Source of the DNA: Flavobacterium suaedae
GTDB taxonomy: Bacteria; Bacteroidota; Bacteroidia; Flavobacteriales; Flavobacteriaceae
NCBI RefSeq assembly: GCF_014642915.1
Contig: NZ_BMJE01000005.1
Coordinates: 1 to 64,000, forward strand
Reading direction: 5' to 3'
Length of the DNA stretch: 64,000 bases
Under the pieces are notes generated by a model. It was not told the DNA's origin and made no database searches. It saw nothing but the letters and a program-made list of their open reading frames with translations. This document shows, in pieces, positions 9,489-18,500 of this stretch. A program made the translations under genes and the position numbers. Every line of letters starts with the position of its first letter. The stretch's first letter is position 1.

Positions 9489-11420
9489 TTAAAGCTCAGT
9501 ACTTACTTCAGGTTCTGGACTTTGAAAAGGTCTTTGTCCGAATATTTTTTCAAGATCATCTTTAAAGATAACTTCTTTTTCAATTAAAATATCAGCAAGT
9601 TGTATAAGCTTATCTTTATTTTCTTCTAATATTTTAATAGCTCTTAAGTACTGTGCCTCTATTAATTCAGATATTTCTTTGTCAATAGTTTTTGCAGTTT
9701 CCTCAGAGTATGGTTTAGAGAAGTTATATTCACTTTGTCCGCTTGAATCGTAATACGTAATATTACCAAGCTTGTCGTTAAGACCGTATATAGTAACCAT
9801 TGCACGTGCCTGCTTTGTAACCTTTTCAAGGTCGCTCAATGCTCCTGTAGATATTTTATCAAAAATAACTTTCTCGGCAGCACGTCCGCCCATAGTAGCA
9901 CACATTTCATCAAGCATTTGGTCCGGTCTTACTATAAGCCTTTCTTCCGGTAAGTACCATGCAGCACCTAAACTTTGCCCTCTTGGTACTATAGTTACTT
10001 TTACCAATGGGTGAGCGTGTTCCAGCATCCAGCTTATAGTTGCATGACCTGCTTCGTGTATTGCAATAGCTCTTTTTTCTTCTTTAGATATAATTTTATT
10101 CTTCTTTTCAAGACCGCCAACAATTCTGTCAACAGCATCAAGGAAGTCTTGTTTATCTACAGCTTTCTTATCTTTTCTGGCAGCAATAAGCGCTGCTTCG
10201 TTACATACATTAGCAATATCAGCACCAGAGAATCCAGGTGTTTGTTTTGCAAGGAAATCAGTATCTAAATCTTCTGATTTTTTAAGAGGCGTTAAATGTA
10301 CCTCAAAAATTTCTTTACGCTCTCTAATATCCGGCAGGTCAACATAAATCTGTCTGTCAAAACGTCCTGCACGCATTAATGCTTTATCCAACACATCCGC
10401 ACGGTTGGTTGCAGCAAGCACAATTACGTTAGTATTTGTGCCGAAACCATCCATCTCGGTAAGTAACTGGTTCAGGGTGTTTTCACGTTCATCATTAGAG
10501 CCTGAGAAGTTATTTTTACCACGAGCACGACCAACGGCATCAATCTCATCAATAAATATAATTGCAGGAGATTTTTCTTTGGCTTGCTTAAAGAGGTCTC
10601 TTACTCTTGAAGCACCTACACCCACAAACATTTCAACAAAATCAGAACCAGAAAGTGAGAAGAAAGGTACTTTTGCCTCACCTGCAACAGCTTTTGCAAG
10701 TAATGTTTTACCTGTACCGGGAGGTCCTACCAGTAATGCTCCTTTTGGTATTTTACCACCAATACTGGTATATTTTTCAGGGTTTTTCAAGAATTCTACT
10801 ATTTCCTGTACTTCTTCTTTAGCGCCCTCTAATCCTGCAACATCTTTAAATGTAACTTTAATATCGTTCTTCTCATCAAAAAGTTTAGCTTTTGATTTTC
10901 CGATATTAAATATCTGTCCGCCACCACCGGCAGCACCGCCACCAGCCATACGGCGCATCATGAATATCCATAAAGCTACTAATACAAGTATTGGTAATAA
11001 TGTAAGGAATAAATCGCCCCACATACTTTCAGGCTCAGGGTTGTAAACATTTAACTTCCCTTCTTCAAGCGCTGTGTCCAGTCTTTTCTGAAAAAGTTCA
11101 GAGTTACCGATTTCAAGCGAATAGTGCGGTCCTTTATTTTGATTACCAAAAACGTCTTTTTTAACGTCTTTATGCTCTTCATCATTTTTAAGAGCATCTT
11201 CTTTTAAGTATACTTTAGCTGTAGACTGGCTAAATGTTACCTTGTCTACTTCACCTTTATCTAAATAATTATAGAATTTAGAAAGAGAAGTAGGCTTTGG
11301 GTCAGTCCATGATGATCCTCCGCTTGCAAGGCTTATTGCCATAAATACGGCTATTATACCTGCGTATATAAGCCAAGGACTTATTTTAGTTTTATTCGGT
11401 TTATTATCTTTTTTAGACAT
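9489..11420 (-). CDS. ftsH: ATP-dependent zinc metalloprotease FtsH
   Basis: 643 residues, full length. Two transmembrane segments near residues 15-35 and 138-160 frame a periplasmic domain. AAA domain: Walker A GPPGTGKT (about residue 230), Walker [12 protein letters not shown], second region of homology ending [13 protein letters not shown]. Peptidase zinc motif HEAGH near residue 457. Degrades membrane proteins and short-lived regulators. The stretch after the second TM is Gly-rich ([10 protein letters not shown]). Lies 18 bases after rsfS, so the two are an operon. Confidence 0.99.
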   Translation of the reverse strand: MSKKDNKPNKTKISPWLIYAGIIAVFMAISLASGGSSWTDPKPTSLSKFYNYLDKGEVDKVTFSQSTAKVYLKEDALKNDEEHKDVKKDVFGNQNKGPHYSLEIGNSELFQKRLDTALEEGKLNVYNPEPESMWGDLFLTLLPILVLVALWIFMMRRMAGGGAAGGGGQIFNIGKSKAKLFDEKNDIKVTFKDVAGLEGAKEEVQEIVEFLKNPEKYTSIGGKIPKGALLVGPPGTGKTLLAKAVAGEAKVPFFSLSGSDFVEMFVGVGASRVRDLFKQAKEKSPAIIFIDEIDAVGRARGKNNFSGSNDERENTLNQLLTEMDGFGTNTNVIVLAATNRADVLDKALMRAGRFDRQIYVDLPDIRERKEIFEVHLTPLKKSEDLDTDFLAKQTPGFSGADIANVCNEAALIAARKDKKAVDKQDFLDAVDRIVGGLEKKNKIISKEEKRAIAIHEAGHATISWMLEHAHPLVKVTIVPRGQSLGAAWYLPEERLIVRPDQMLDEMCATMGGRAAEKVIFDKISTGALSDLEKVTKQARAMVTIYGLNDKLGNITYYDSSGQSEYNFSKPYSEETAKTIDKEISELIEAQYLRAIKILEENKDKLIQLADILIEKEVIFKDDLEKIFGQRPFQSPEPEVSTEL

Positions 11421-11438
11421 GTAGTGCTACTGTTGTTA

Positions 11439-11810
11439 TTAATTTTTGGTTTCTATAGATGTTATTTTTGCATCTCCCCATAGGCTTTCAATATTGTAAT
11501 ACTCTCTAACATGCTTTTGGAAAACATGTACTACAATGTTCACATAGTCCATAAGTACCCATTCGCCGTTGTCTGTACCTTCTACATGCCAAGGCTTATC
11601 GTGAAGTGCTTTTGAAACTGTTTTTTGAATGGATTGTACTATGGCATTTACTTGTGTGTTAGATGTACCGTTGCATATTACAAAATAGTCGCAAACAGTA
11701 TTTTCTATAGCCCGTAAGTCAAGAATATCTATATCATTACCCTTTACGTTTTCTATTCCTTTGATGATGTTTGTTAGTAGATCATCTGTGCTAATTTTTT
11801 TTTCTGCCAT
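11439..11810 (-). CDS. rsfS: Ribosome silencing factor RsfS
   Basis: 123 residues. RsfS/DUF143 core: ENTVCDYFVICNGTSNTQVNAI, then WHVEGTDNGEWVLMDYVNIVVHVF. Binds ribosomal protein uL14 and blocks subunit joining in slow growth. First gene of the rsfS-ftsH unit and divergent from birA. Confidence 0.96.
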   Translation of the reverse strand: MAEKKISTDDLLTNIIKGIENVKGNDIDILDLRAIENTVCDYFVICNGTSNTQVNAIVQSIQKTVSKALHDKPWHVEGTDNGEWVLMDYVNIVVHVFQKHVREYYNIESLWGDAKITSIETKN

Positions 11811-11829
11811 TTAAAATTTATATATACCA

Positions 11830-11837
11830 CAAAGTTA
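11830..11837 (-). promoter_or_regulatory. -7 promoter element of rsfS-ftsH
   Basis: Minus-strand TAACTTTG (plus CAAAGTTA) fits TAnnTTTG, 20 bases before the rsfS ATG. Confidence 0.6.
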
Positions 11838-11851
11838 TCATTTTTTGTATT

Positions 11852-11859
11852 TATTTTTG
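11852..11859 (+). promoter_or_regulatory. -7 promoter element of birA
   Basis: TATTTTTG fits TAnnTTTG, 43 bases before the birA ATG. It lies back to back with the rsfS element in a 92-base gap. Confidence 0.5.
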
Positions 11860-11902
11860 AACCTTAACATAAGATTAAAAAGATATACACTGAAATTTTC
11901 TA

Positions 11903-12631
11903 ATGAATATCATCAAACTCAATGCCATTCACTCTACAAACGACTATTTAAAAGAGTTGTTACACATACAATTACTGGAAAATTTTACTGTTGTTGTTGC
12001 AGAACATCAAACTAAAGGGAAAGGGCAAATGGGGGCTGTTTGGAGTGTAGAACCGGGTAAGAACCTAACGTTTAGTGTATTGGTTAAAGATGCTGTGCCT
12101 GAAATTAATACCATTTTTAACCTTAATGTAGCAGTTGCGCTTAGTGTCGCTAAAACATTAGAGTATTTTAATGTGCCGAATATTAAAATAAAATGGCCTA
12201 ACGACATTTTGACAGGTAATAAAAAAACAGCAGGGATTTTAATTGAAAATAATATAGGCAGTAATGGCGCTATCCATTCTATTGTAGGGATAGGATTAAA
12301 TGTAAACCAAAGTAATTTTAACGGACTGCCAAAAGCTACATCTATGTCAGTTGAAGTGGGGGAGGAGTTTAATAAAGAGCAGGTATTACATAAAATACTG
12401 GAATACCTGAAATTGTATGTTATGGCTATGCAAAGTAATACTACAGAATTGCTTTGGGATGAGTACCACTTAAAACTATATAAAAAAAATATACCCATGA
12501 CTTTTGAAAAAAATAATTCAAAATTCATGGGTATTATAAAAGGCGTTTCGCGAACAGGTCAACTACAAGTACAACTTGAAGATGATTCTGTTGTTGAGTA
12601 TTCAGTTAAAGAAGTACGATTGTTATATTAG
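11903..12631 (+). CDS. birA: Biotin--[acetyl-CoA-carboxylase] ligase
   Basis: 242 residues, a group I ligase lacking the N-terminal repressor HTH. Motifs: HQTKGKGQMGAVW (biotinyl-AMP binding loop, here KGKGQMG in place of the usual GRGRxGR), KIKWPNDIL with the catalytic lysine, and AGILIEN. Attaches biotin to the carboxylase carrier protein. Its stop overlaps by four bases the stop of the convergent DUF4241 gene. Confidence 0.95.
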   Translation: MNIIKLNAIHSTNDYLKELLHIQLLENFTVVVAEHQTKGKGQMGAVWSVEPGKNLTFSVLVKDAVPEINTIFNLNVAVALSVAKTLEYFNVPNIKIKWPNDILTGNKKTAGILIENNIGSNGAIHSIVGIGLNVNQSNFNGLPKATSMSVEVGEEFNKEQVLHKILEYLKLYVMAMQSNTTELLWDEYHLKLYKKNIPMTFEKNNSKFMGIIKGVSRTGQLQVQLEDDSVVEYSVKEVRLLY

Positions 12632-13341
12632 TTACTTTCTTTAAAAATATCGTCCTCGTCTTCTTCTATTTCAAAATCATTGATTAAAAAATCAATAACC
12701 AGTTCTATAGTATTACCATCTTTATCCATTCCCCAGTAGGCAGGGTAATAGCCATCTCCCCAACCGGAAGCAAACATTATAGCATTATTATCAGAATCCT
12801 TATTTGGGTGATGGTCATTCCAGTCACCTAATTCTCTTGAAAAAGTGTTCTTACCTGAATATTCTCTAAATTCATCTGCCAGTACCTCATCATAGTAATT
12901 TGATTCAGGCGAATTTATTTGTAAAGCATCTATTTTAGAAATAAGTTCTTTGTTTGTTTCTTCATCAATAAAGCAAGCCAACCCGGATTCTACAGGAAAG
13001 CCGAAAAACTCATCTTCATCAAGGTCATTCGCTTCTTCGGGTGTTATATCGTCTGTAAGTGCTAATATCCATCTGGTAGCCTCTTCAGGTCTGAATTTAA
13101 TTTTAGCATAAGCTACTCTATGATGAAGTTTGTCAATTTCAGACATGTAGATGTAAACAGGATATTTTTCAGGCTCAACTGTTTTGGCAAGAGGTCTTTG
13201 CTCATGTGTAAAGAAAGGATCTCCAACAATTATTTTTCCTGTAGGTAGGTTTAGGTCACCTATATGTATTTCAACCAGTTCCTGAGTTTCCATATCGTCC
13301 TCAAGGTTATATTGAATTTCTATATTATCTTTATTCTTCAT
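12628..13341 (-). CDS. DUF4241 domain protein
   Basis: 237 residues, soluble, very acidic. DUF4241 blocks: GKIIVGDPFFTHEQRPLAKTVEPEKYPVYIY near residue 35, a central GLACFIDEETN, and C-terminal FASGWGDGYYPAYWGMDKDGN. No signal peptide. DUF4241 proteins often occur beside toxin-immunity genes, but none are adjacent here, and its function is unknown. Ends inside the last codon of birA (tail-to-tail overlap). Confidence 0.85.
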   Translation of the reverse strand: MKNKDNIEIQYNLEDDMETQELVEIHIGDLNLPTGKIIVGDPFFTHEQRPLAKTVEPEKYPVYIYMSEIDKLHHRVAYAKIKFRPEEATRWILALTDDITPEEANDLDEDEFFGFPVESGLACFIDEETNKELISKIDALQINSPESNYYDEVLADEFREYSGKNTFSRELGDWNDHHPNKDSDNNAIMFASGWGDGYYPAYWGMDKDGNTIELVIDFLINDFEIEEDEDDIFKESN

Positions 13342-13427
13342 GTTTGTTTTTATAATGGTAAGTTGAAATTACAAAATCCTTATCTGTAATTATGGTTATT
13401 TATAAAATCTTTAACCTCTAAATAAAA

Positions 13428-13964
13428 TTAATCTTCTTCGGTTTCTCCTTCTTCATAAGAAGGCTCCATTTTTACGGGTATATCCAGCATGGGGCTGAGT
13501 GTAGGGATAACCTTTCGCATTGTAGTTATATTATTCCCTGAAGGATCTATAAAATACCAGCTATCTCCATTATCCATAGAAACGGCTATAAGCATAGAGT
13601 TAGCTGTAACCGTACCGTTAGGGGTTTCCATTTCTATCATTTGTTGCAAAGTGCATTGCATTTGCCCTTCATACAATATAATTTCCGAAGGTTCTCCGTA
13701 GCTTGCATCTGTAAACTTAATACCATCTTCTTTTAGTAACCCGAAACTTCTTTTTATTTCTGATACCATGTGCTCTTTTCCGCCCATCATTGTAACAACA
13801 GTAGGATGGCTGTAGCTTGCAAACTTTTCATAGTTGCCTGATACAAAAGCATCTCCCATTTTGTTTGCTTCTTTTAATACGGTTATATCTATATCACCAT
13901 TAGTTGACTGGGCATTACATATAAATAGCTGTGCTAATAAAAGTAAAAGCAGTATTCTTTTCAT
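13428..13964 (-). CDS. Secreted NTF2/SnoaL-like protein
   Basis: 178 residues. MKRILLLLLLAQLFICNAQS is a signal peptide. The segment LKEANKMGDAFVSGNYEKFASYSHPTVV is the start of an NTF2-like cone fold (helix followed by a strand, residues about 30-60); WYFIDPSGN fits the last strand. The tail after residue 160 is acidic (EEGETEED). No catalytic residues can be assigned. Single gene. Confidence 0.65.
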   Translation of the reverse strand: MKRILLLLLLAQLFICNAQSTNGDIDITVLKEANKMGDAFVSGNYEKFASYSHPTVVTMMGGKEHMVSEIKRSFGLLKEDGIKFTDASYGEPSEIILYEGQMQCTLQQMIEMETPNGTVTANSMLIAVSMDNGDSWYFIDPSGNNITTMRKVIPTLSPMLDIPVKMEPSYEEGETEED

Positions 13965-13988
13965 TGCATTGTTTTTTATAAAAGTAAT

Positions 13989-14025
13989 AAAAAAGCCTTT
14001 TAGTGGTAAACTAAAAGGCTTTAAA
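13989..14025 (-). terminator. Terminator of the pyrE-SRPBCC unit
   Basis: AAAAGCCTTTTAG-TGGTAAA-CTAAAAGGCTTT; on the minus strand the hairpin is followed by a T-run, 17 bases after the SRPBCC stop. Confidence 0.9.
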
Positions 14026-14041
14026 TAACGGTATTGTTTTA

Positions 14042-14434
14042 TTACAGTTTGTGCATATTGCCAGCTAAAGTTTCTAAAAACTTAGTGATAGGTCCTTTTA
14101 CCATCATAGCCATCATAGCGTTAAACTGTCCTTCGAAGTGTAGTTGTACTTCACTTGAGTTTTCAGATAGCTCTTTTATATTTCCAGTAAGTGTAAATGG
14201 AAGTTTATCACTAGCTGCTCCTAAAACTAACTGGTTATAAGGACTCTTTTCCTTCATTTTCAGTTTAATTTCAGGCATGCCTTTTAAAGCAAAGATGAAA
14301 GATTCATCTCTTGTAACTTCAAACTTAGCGATATTATCCGGCATAAGTTTTTCAAAGTTCTTTACCTCAGATAGTGATTCAAATATATATTGTTGCGATT
14401 TTTCAACCGTAACTTTTGGACTGTCTAAATTCAT
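14042..14434 (-). CDS. SRPBCC (START-like) protein
   Basis: 130 residues, soluble. Pattern of the polyketide cyclase/SRPBCC fold: SQQYIFESLSEVKNFEKLMPDNIAKF at the N-terminus, then four beta strands, then a C-terminal helix (MMAMMVKGPITKFLETLAGNM). Probably binds a hydrophobic ligand; ligand unknown. Follows pyrE by 27 bases on the same strand, an arrangement that suggests co-transcription. Confidence 0.8.
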   Translation of the reverse strand: MNLDSPKVTVEKSQQYIFESLSEVKNFEKLMPDNIAKFEVTRDESFIFALKGMPEIKLKMKEKSPYNQLVLGAASDKLPFTLTGNIKELSENSSEVQLHFEGQFNAMMAMMVKGPITKFLETLAGNMHKL

Positions 14435-14461
14435 ATTGCAATATTTTTTTAGTAAATACTA

Positions 14462-15103
14462 TTATTTACCCCACTCAGCAGGGTTTTTTCTCCATTCTTT
14501 TAAAGTTTCCTGCTCTTCTTGCGTAATGTAGCTTTTTGCAGCAGCAAGTTCAAGCAGGGTGTCATAGTTGCCTAGTGTATTAAGCTGTACTCCGGTATTT
14601 TTAAAGTTCTCGGTAGAAACATCAAAACCATAGGTGAAAATAGCAACCATGCCTTCAACCTCGGCGCCGGCAGCTTTAAGTGCTTCAACAGCTTGTAAGC
14701 TGCTTTTCCCCGTACTTATTAAGTCTTCTACAACAACTACTTTTTGTCCTTCCTGTAAAGAACCTTCAATTTGGTTTTGTCTGCCATGCTTTTTAGGCTC
14801 AGGGCGAACATATACAAAAGGCAGGTTCATAGCCTCGGCAACCAGCATGCCTATACCAATAGCTCCTGTAGCTACACCGGCAATAACATCAGGCTTACCA
14901 TATTTTTCTTCTATTTTTTTTGCAAATTCCTGTTTTATATAACCTCTTATTTCAGGAAATGAGAGTGTTATTCGGTTATCACAATAAATAGGAGATTTCC
15001 AGCCTGAAGCCCATGTAAAAGGATTTTTGGGATTTAATTTAATTGCGTTTATTTGCAAAAGCAACTCGGCTGTTTTTTTAGCTGTGTCTGTGTTGAAAAT
15101 CAT
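14462..15103 (-). CDS. pyrE: Orotate phosphoribosyltransferase
   Basis: 213 residues. PRPP-binding motif VVVVEDLISTGKSSLQAVEAL; other blocks are FTWASGWKSPIYCDNR and VAGVATGAIGIGMLVAEAM. Makes OMP from orotate in pyrimidine synthesis. Its ATG is only seven bases from the divergent NUDIX start, and a -7 element ends five bases before the ATG, so the mRNA is probably leaderless. Confidence 0.97.
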   Translation of the reverse strand: MIFNTDTAKKTAELLLQINAIKLNPKNPFTWASGWKSPIYCDNRITLSFPEIRGYIKQEFAKKIEEKYGKPDVIAGVATGAIGIGMLVAEAMNLPFVYVRPEPKKHGRQNQIEGSLQEGQKVVVVEDLISTGKSSLQAVEALKAAGAEVEGMVAIFTYGFDVSTENFKNTGVQLNTLGNYDTLLELAAAKSYITQEEQETLKEWRKNPAEWGK

Positions 15104-15107
15104 ACTG

Positions 15108-15115
15108 CAAATGTA
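15108..15115 (-). promoter_or_regulatory. -7 element of pyrE, overlapping the NUDIX start codon
   Basis: Minus-strand TACATTTG fits TAnnTTTG. Its G is at 15108 and the pyrE ATG begins at 15103. With the usual 5-base offset the transcript starts at the A of the ATG. Confidence 0.5.
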
Positions 15116-15716
15116 TAAAGTTTTTGTAAACGATAAGCCGCTTTTTTTAACAAATAAGGTTGAAAAAGAAACCGATTTTCAGATTTTTTTACTGGAAAGC
15201 GTAGACATTGAACAACTTATTATAAAAATGTTCAGTAACAAGGTAAATAAGGCACTTTTATATTACCCTGATGAAAAAGCTATCCTTAAAAAAATGAAGC
15301 AGAAAATTGCTGTTGCCAAAGCCGGTGGCGGACTTGTTTATAATGATAAAGGAAAGGCTCTTTTTATTTTTAGGAATGGTAAGTGGGACTTACCTAAAGG
15401 CGGTACTGAGAAAGGCGAAAGCATGAAGGAAACTGCCATTCGTGAAGTAGAGGAGGAGACAGGTGTAAAAGGGCTTGAAATAACAGACAAGCTACAAAAA
15501 ACCTATCATGTATTTAAGCGTAACGGGCAGTATAAGCTAAAGGTTACCACTTGGTACAGAATGAAAACATCATATAATGGTGTAGTGGAAGGGCAGCAAG
15601 AGGAAGGTATAGAAAAGGTAGCTTGGTTAAAGCCTGCTGAAATTAAAGAAGCACTTACAAACTCTTACGAAAATATAAAACTGTTGTTTGAGAAAGAGTC
15701 AGTTTTAGCTGAATAG
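15111..15716 (+). CDS. NUDIX hydrolase
   Basis: 201 residues from the ATG giving MYKVFVNDKPLF. The frame is open further upstream, but that part lies inside pyrE and reads as antisense. The Nudix box GGTEKGESMKETAIREVEEETGV (written here in two pieces: GGTEKGESMKETAI / REVEEETGV) has all catalytic residues, at about residues 101-123. About 70 residues of unknown N-terminal domain precede it. Substrate cannot be told; an ADP-ribose or nucleotide-type diphosphate is usual. Confidence 0.9.
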   Translation: MYKVFVNDKPLFLTNKVEKETDFQIFLLESVDIEQLIIKMFSNKVNKALLYYPDEKAILKKMKQKIAVAKAGGGLVYNDKGKALFIFRNGKWDLPKGGTEKGESMKETAIREVEEETGVKGLEITDKLQKTYHVFKRNGQYKLKVTTWYRMKTSYNGVVEGQQEEGIEKVAWLKPAEIKEALTNSYENIKLLFEKESVLAE

Positions 15717-15719
15717 GTT

Positions 15720-16283
15720 TTATTGTTTATATGTTTTGTATATATTGTCTAATAAAACATGTGTAAACTTCTCTTCTTCACTGCGATTACCAAACCAGTT
15801 GAAGGGTGAATTGCCTATAAAGGCACGAGTAGGGGTTATACAATTAAAATAGATACACTTATTTTCATAAAAAATAACCATATCACGCCCCCAGTGATTA
15901 TTGCGCCAACTCATAGGTTTAGATAAAATACTATGTGACTTTCTGTTAGATTCAATATACCAACCCAACTCTTTAGCGGATTTCATTACTAATTTTTTGT
16001 TCTGAGAAATATCAATTCCTTTTATTGATACTAAATGATTATTGTTTTTTAAGGCATAAAAAATTAAAAACCCAAAGATAATTGCAATTATAATTGCAAC
16101 AACATTGAAAATAGAAATGTCTTCTGTAATAAGTTTTACAGAAGACATTATAACTACAATAAGCAGAGATAATATAAAAGATGCATAATAGATATAATAC
16201 CAAACTTTATCATCTAAATCACGATTAAATACTGTTCTTTGTTGTGATATAGAGTTTTTAATATCTAAAGAGTCTGTATCCAT
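15720..16283 (-). CDS. Small membrane protein of unknown function
   Basis: 187 residues. Two adjacent transmembrane helices (YYIYYASFILSLLIVVIM and VVAIIIAIIFGFLIFYAL, about residues 28-78), then a soluble C-terminal domain of about 100 residues with WYIESNRKSHSIL and IFYENKCIYFNCITP. It resembles a PH-like fold (beta-strands then helix) but I cannot name the family. Five bases downstream of coaD, so co-transcribed. Convergent with the NUDIX gene. Confidence 0.7.
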   Translation of the reverse strand: MDTDSLDIKNSISQQRTVFNRDLDDKVWYYIYYASFILSLLIVVIMSSVKLITEDISIFNVVAIIIAIIFGFLIFYALKNNNHLVSIKGIDISQNKKLVMKSAKELGWYIESNRKSHSILSKPMSWRNNHWGRDMVIFYENKCIYFNCITPTRAFIGNSPFNWFGNRSEEEKFTHVLLDNIYKTYKQ

Positions 16284-16288
16284 AATTT

Positions 16289-16744
16289 TTATTCTACTCT
16301 AACTGAATCAGGAACTAATATAGTATAATCACCACCGTTACGTAGTACATCGCGCACTATGCTGGAGCTGATATAGGATGTTCGTGCTGCGGTAAGTAAA
16401 AATACTGTTTCAATTTTAGAAAGTTCACGGTTAGTATGGGCTATAGCCTTTTCAAACTCAAAATCGGCGGGGTTACGTAACCCTCTTAATATAAACTGAG
16501 CGCCTACTTTATGGCATAAGTCAATAGTTAAGCCCTTGTAGGTAATAACCTCTACTTTAGGTTCATCTTTAAAAGCTTCCTCAATAAAACGTTGCCTTTC
16601 GCCAATAGGGAACATATATTTCTTCTCGGCATTTACACCAATGGCAACAATAATTTTATCAAAAAGTTTAATGCCTCTGTTAATAATGTCGTAATGCCCA
16701 AGTGTTATAGGGTCAAATGATCCGGGAAATACAGCAATATTCAT
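16289..16744 (-). CDS. coaD: Phosphopantetheine adenylyltransferase
   Basis: 151 residues. FPGSFDPITLGHYDII holds the T/HxGH nucleotidyl-transfer motif; RTSYISSSIVRDVLRNGG is the second ATP motif. Makes dephospho-CoA from 4-phosphopantetheine in coenzyme A synthesis. Downstream of ddl (47-base gap), probably in the same operon. Confidence 0.97.
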   Translation of the reverse strand: MNIAVFPGSFDPITLGHYDIINRGIKLFDKIIVAIGVNAEKKYMFPIGERQRFIEEAFKDEPKVEVITYKGLTIDLCHKVGAQFILRGLRNPADFEFEKAIAHTNRELSKIETVFLLTAARTSYISSSIVRDVLRNGGDYTILVPDSVRVE

Positions 16745-16791
16745 TGTATATTTAGTTTTTGCAGGTGTCTATAGTTATTAAAAGTAGCGAA

Positions 16792-17778
16792 TTATTTTTG
16801 TTTTTTGTTTAAAGCCAGCTCAATAGCATTATCAAAAAGTTCTTGTAATGATATACCTGCTTCGCGTGCTTGTTGCGGTAATATACTTTCAGCAGTTAAA
16901 CCGGGAACGGTGTTAAGTTCCAATAAGTAAGGCTCGTTATCAACAATAATAAATTCAGAACGGGTTAGTCCCTCTATTTTTAAAACTTCATAGATTCTTT
17001 TAGCGGTAGCTGCCACTTTTTCAGTTAGCTTATCAGCTATTCGGGCAGGGGTTATTTCCTGCGATTTACCTAAATACTTAGCATCGTAATCAAAGAACTC
17101 GTTTTCCGATACGATTTCTGTCATAGGCAGTACCGTGACAACACCTTTATAATTAATTACACCTACTGATACTTCTATACCGTCAAGAAAGCTCTCTATA
17201 AGTATTTCGCTATCTTCAGTAAATGCTTTTTCTATAGCAGGTGCTAGCTCTTCTTTTGTTTTTACTTTAGATATTCCAAAACTGGAACCTGCTCTGTTAG
17301 GTTTAACAAAACATGGTAGCCCTATTTTATTTAGTATAGCTTCTTCATTAATAGCATCATCTAAGTTTATGTATTGCGAAGTAGCCATTTTTATCCCGTA
17401 TGGTTTTAATACAGACAGAAAATCACGCTTATTAAATGTAAGTGCCGAAAGGTAATGGGTGCATGATGTATGTTTAATACCTAAAAGCTCTAAATAAGCC
17501 AAAAACAATCCGTCTTCTCCCGGGGTACCGTGTATGGCATTAAAAACCACATCAAAAGTAAGCTTACTGCCATTATAATCATCAACAGAAAAATCGTGTT
17601 TATTTATTGGGTACTCTGTTTCATCATCAGTTACCATAACCCATTTTTCTTTAAAAATGTGTACTCGGTATAAATTGTATTTAGTATTATCCAGGTTGCG
17701 GTATACTACGTTTCCGCTTTTTAAGGATATTTGGTATTCACTGGAATACCCGCCCATAATAATGGCAACATTTTTCAT
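16792..17778 (-). CDS. ddl: D-alanine--D-alanine ligase
   Basis: 328 residues, ATP-grasp enzyme. N-terminal IMGGYSSEYQISLKSG, central CFVKPNRAGSSFGISKVK (phosphate loop), C-terminal LLELNTVPGLTAESILPQQAREAG with the Mg-binding E/N. Makes the D-Ala-D-Ala dipeptide for peptidoglycan. Divergent from the PASTA gene. Confidence 0.98.
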   Translation of the reverse strand: MKNVAIIMGGYSSEYQISLKSGNVVYRNLDNTKYNLYRVHIFKEKWVMVTDDETEYPINKHDFSVDDYNGSKLTFDVVFNAIHGTPGEDGLFLAYLELLGIKHTSCTHYLSALTFNKRDFLSVLKPYGIKMATSQYINLDDAINEEAILNKIGLPCFVKPNRAGSSFGISKVKTKEELAPAIEKAFTEDSEILIESFLDGIEVSVGVINYKGVVTVLPMTEIVSENEFFDYDAKYLGKSQEITPARIADKLTEKVAATAKRIYEVLKIEGLTRSEFIIVDNEPYLLELNTVPGLTAESILPQQAREAGISLQELFDNAIELALNKKQK

Positions 17779-17810
17779 TGGCTTACGTTAGGTAATTAAA
17801 TTGCTTAACA

Positions 17811-17818
17811 CAAAAATA
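17811..17818 (-). promoter_or_regulatory. -7 promoter element of ddl
   Basis: Minus-strand TATTTTTG (plus CAAAAATA) fits TAnnTTTG, 33 bases before the ddl start. Confidence 0.5.
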
Positions 17819-17857
17819 TCAATTAATTATTCAAACTTATAAGTTTGGTAATATTTA

Positions 17858-17865
17858 TATCTTTG
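17858..17865 (+). promoter_or_regulatory. -7 promoter element of the PASTA-rluD unit
   Basis: TATCTTTG fits TAnnTTTG, 17 bases before the PASTA gene ATG, implying a very short 5' UTR. Confidence 0.6.
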
Positions 17866-17881
17866 CCAAAATTAACTGCCC

Positions 17882-18499
17882 ATGAGCCTTAAACGTTTTT
17901 TAACCAGTAAAACATTTGCATTGCAGCTTGCACTTGCAGTAATTATAGTAGTTGTGGTAGTGTATGCCGCCTTAAAATGGCTGGATAGCACCACTAATCA
18001 CGGGCAGGAAATACCAGTGCCTAACCTGAGTAAAAAACTAATTTCTGACGCTGAGAAAGAACTTGGAAAGGTAAACCTGCAATATGTAATATTAGATACT
18101 GTTGATTATAATGAAGCATACCCTCCATACAGTATAGTACAACAAGACCCTTTACCAGAGGTTAATGTAAAAGAAAACAGAAAGGTATACATAAAAATTA
18201 ATGCAGGAGGCTATAACGATGTTCGTATACCTGATTTGGTACAAAAAACATACAGACAAGCAGAGCATAACCTTATAGCACTAGGGTTAAAAATAGGTAA
18301 GAAAACATATAAGCCATACTTGGCAAAAGATGTAGTATTAGAAATGTCACAAAATGGTAAAAAATTAAAGTCTGGCGATTTTGTAAAAAAATCATCTACA
18401 ATAGACTTGGTTTTAGGTGATGGAAAAACAGGCTATCAAGGCTATGAGAGTGATGATATAGACACTACTACAGATACAGAAGAATCAGAAGAAAATTAG
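17882..18499 (+). CDS. PASTA domain membrane protein
   Basis: 205 residues. One transmembrane helix (LQLALAVIIVVVVVYAALKWL, about residues 14-34), then tandem PASTA repeats on the periplasmic side: EIPVPNLSKKLISDAEKELG, VRIPDLVQKTYRQAEHNLIALGL and a third, weaker one ending LVLGDG. PASTA domains bind peptidoglycan/muropeptides. There is no kinase domain. An acidic tail follows. Ends one base before rluD, so co-transcribed; opposite ddl, so the locus is cell-wall themed. Confidence 0.92.
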   Translation: MSLKRFLTSKTFALQLALAVIIVVVVVYAALKWLDSTTNHGQEIPVPNLSKKLISDAEKELGKVNLQYVILDTVDYNEAYPPYSIVQQDPLPEVNVKENRKVYIKINAGGYNDVRIPDLVQKTYRQAEHNLIALGLKIGKKTYKPYLAKDVVLEMSQNGKKLKSGDFVKKSSTIDLVLGDGKTGYQGYESDDIDTTTDTEESEEN

Positions 18500-18500
18500 A

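Noticed and set aside
10405-11046. 213-residue plus-strand open frame inside ftsH
   Set aside because: Lies wholly antisense to the strongly conserved AAA domain. Its Ser/Pro-rich composition is what an antisense frame of this codon use gives.
12007-12528. 173-residue minus-strand open frame inside birA
   Set aside because: Antisense to conserved BirA motifs with no promoter or family signature.
15027-15110. Longer N-terminus for the NUDIX protein
   Set aside because: The extra 28 codons overlap pyrE antisense, and the residues look like read-through; the ATG at 15111 is preferred.
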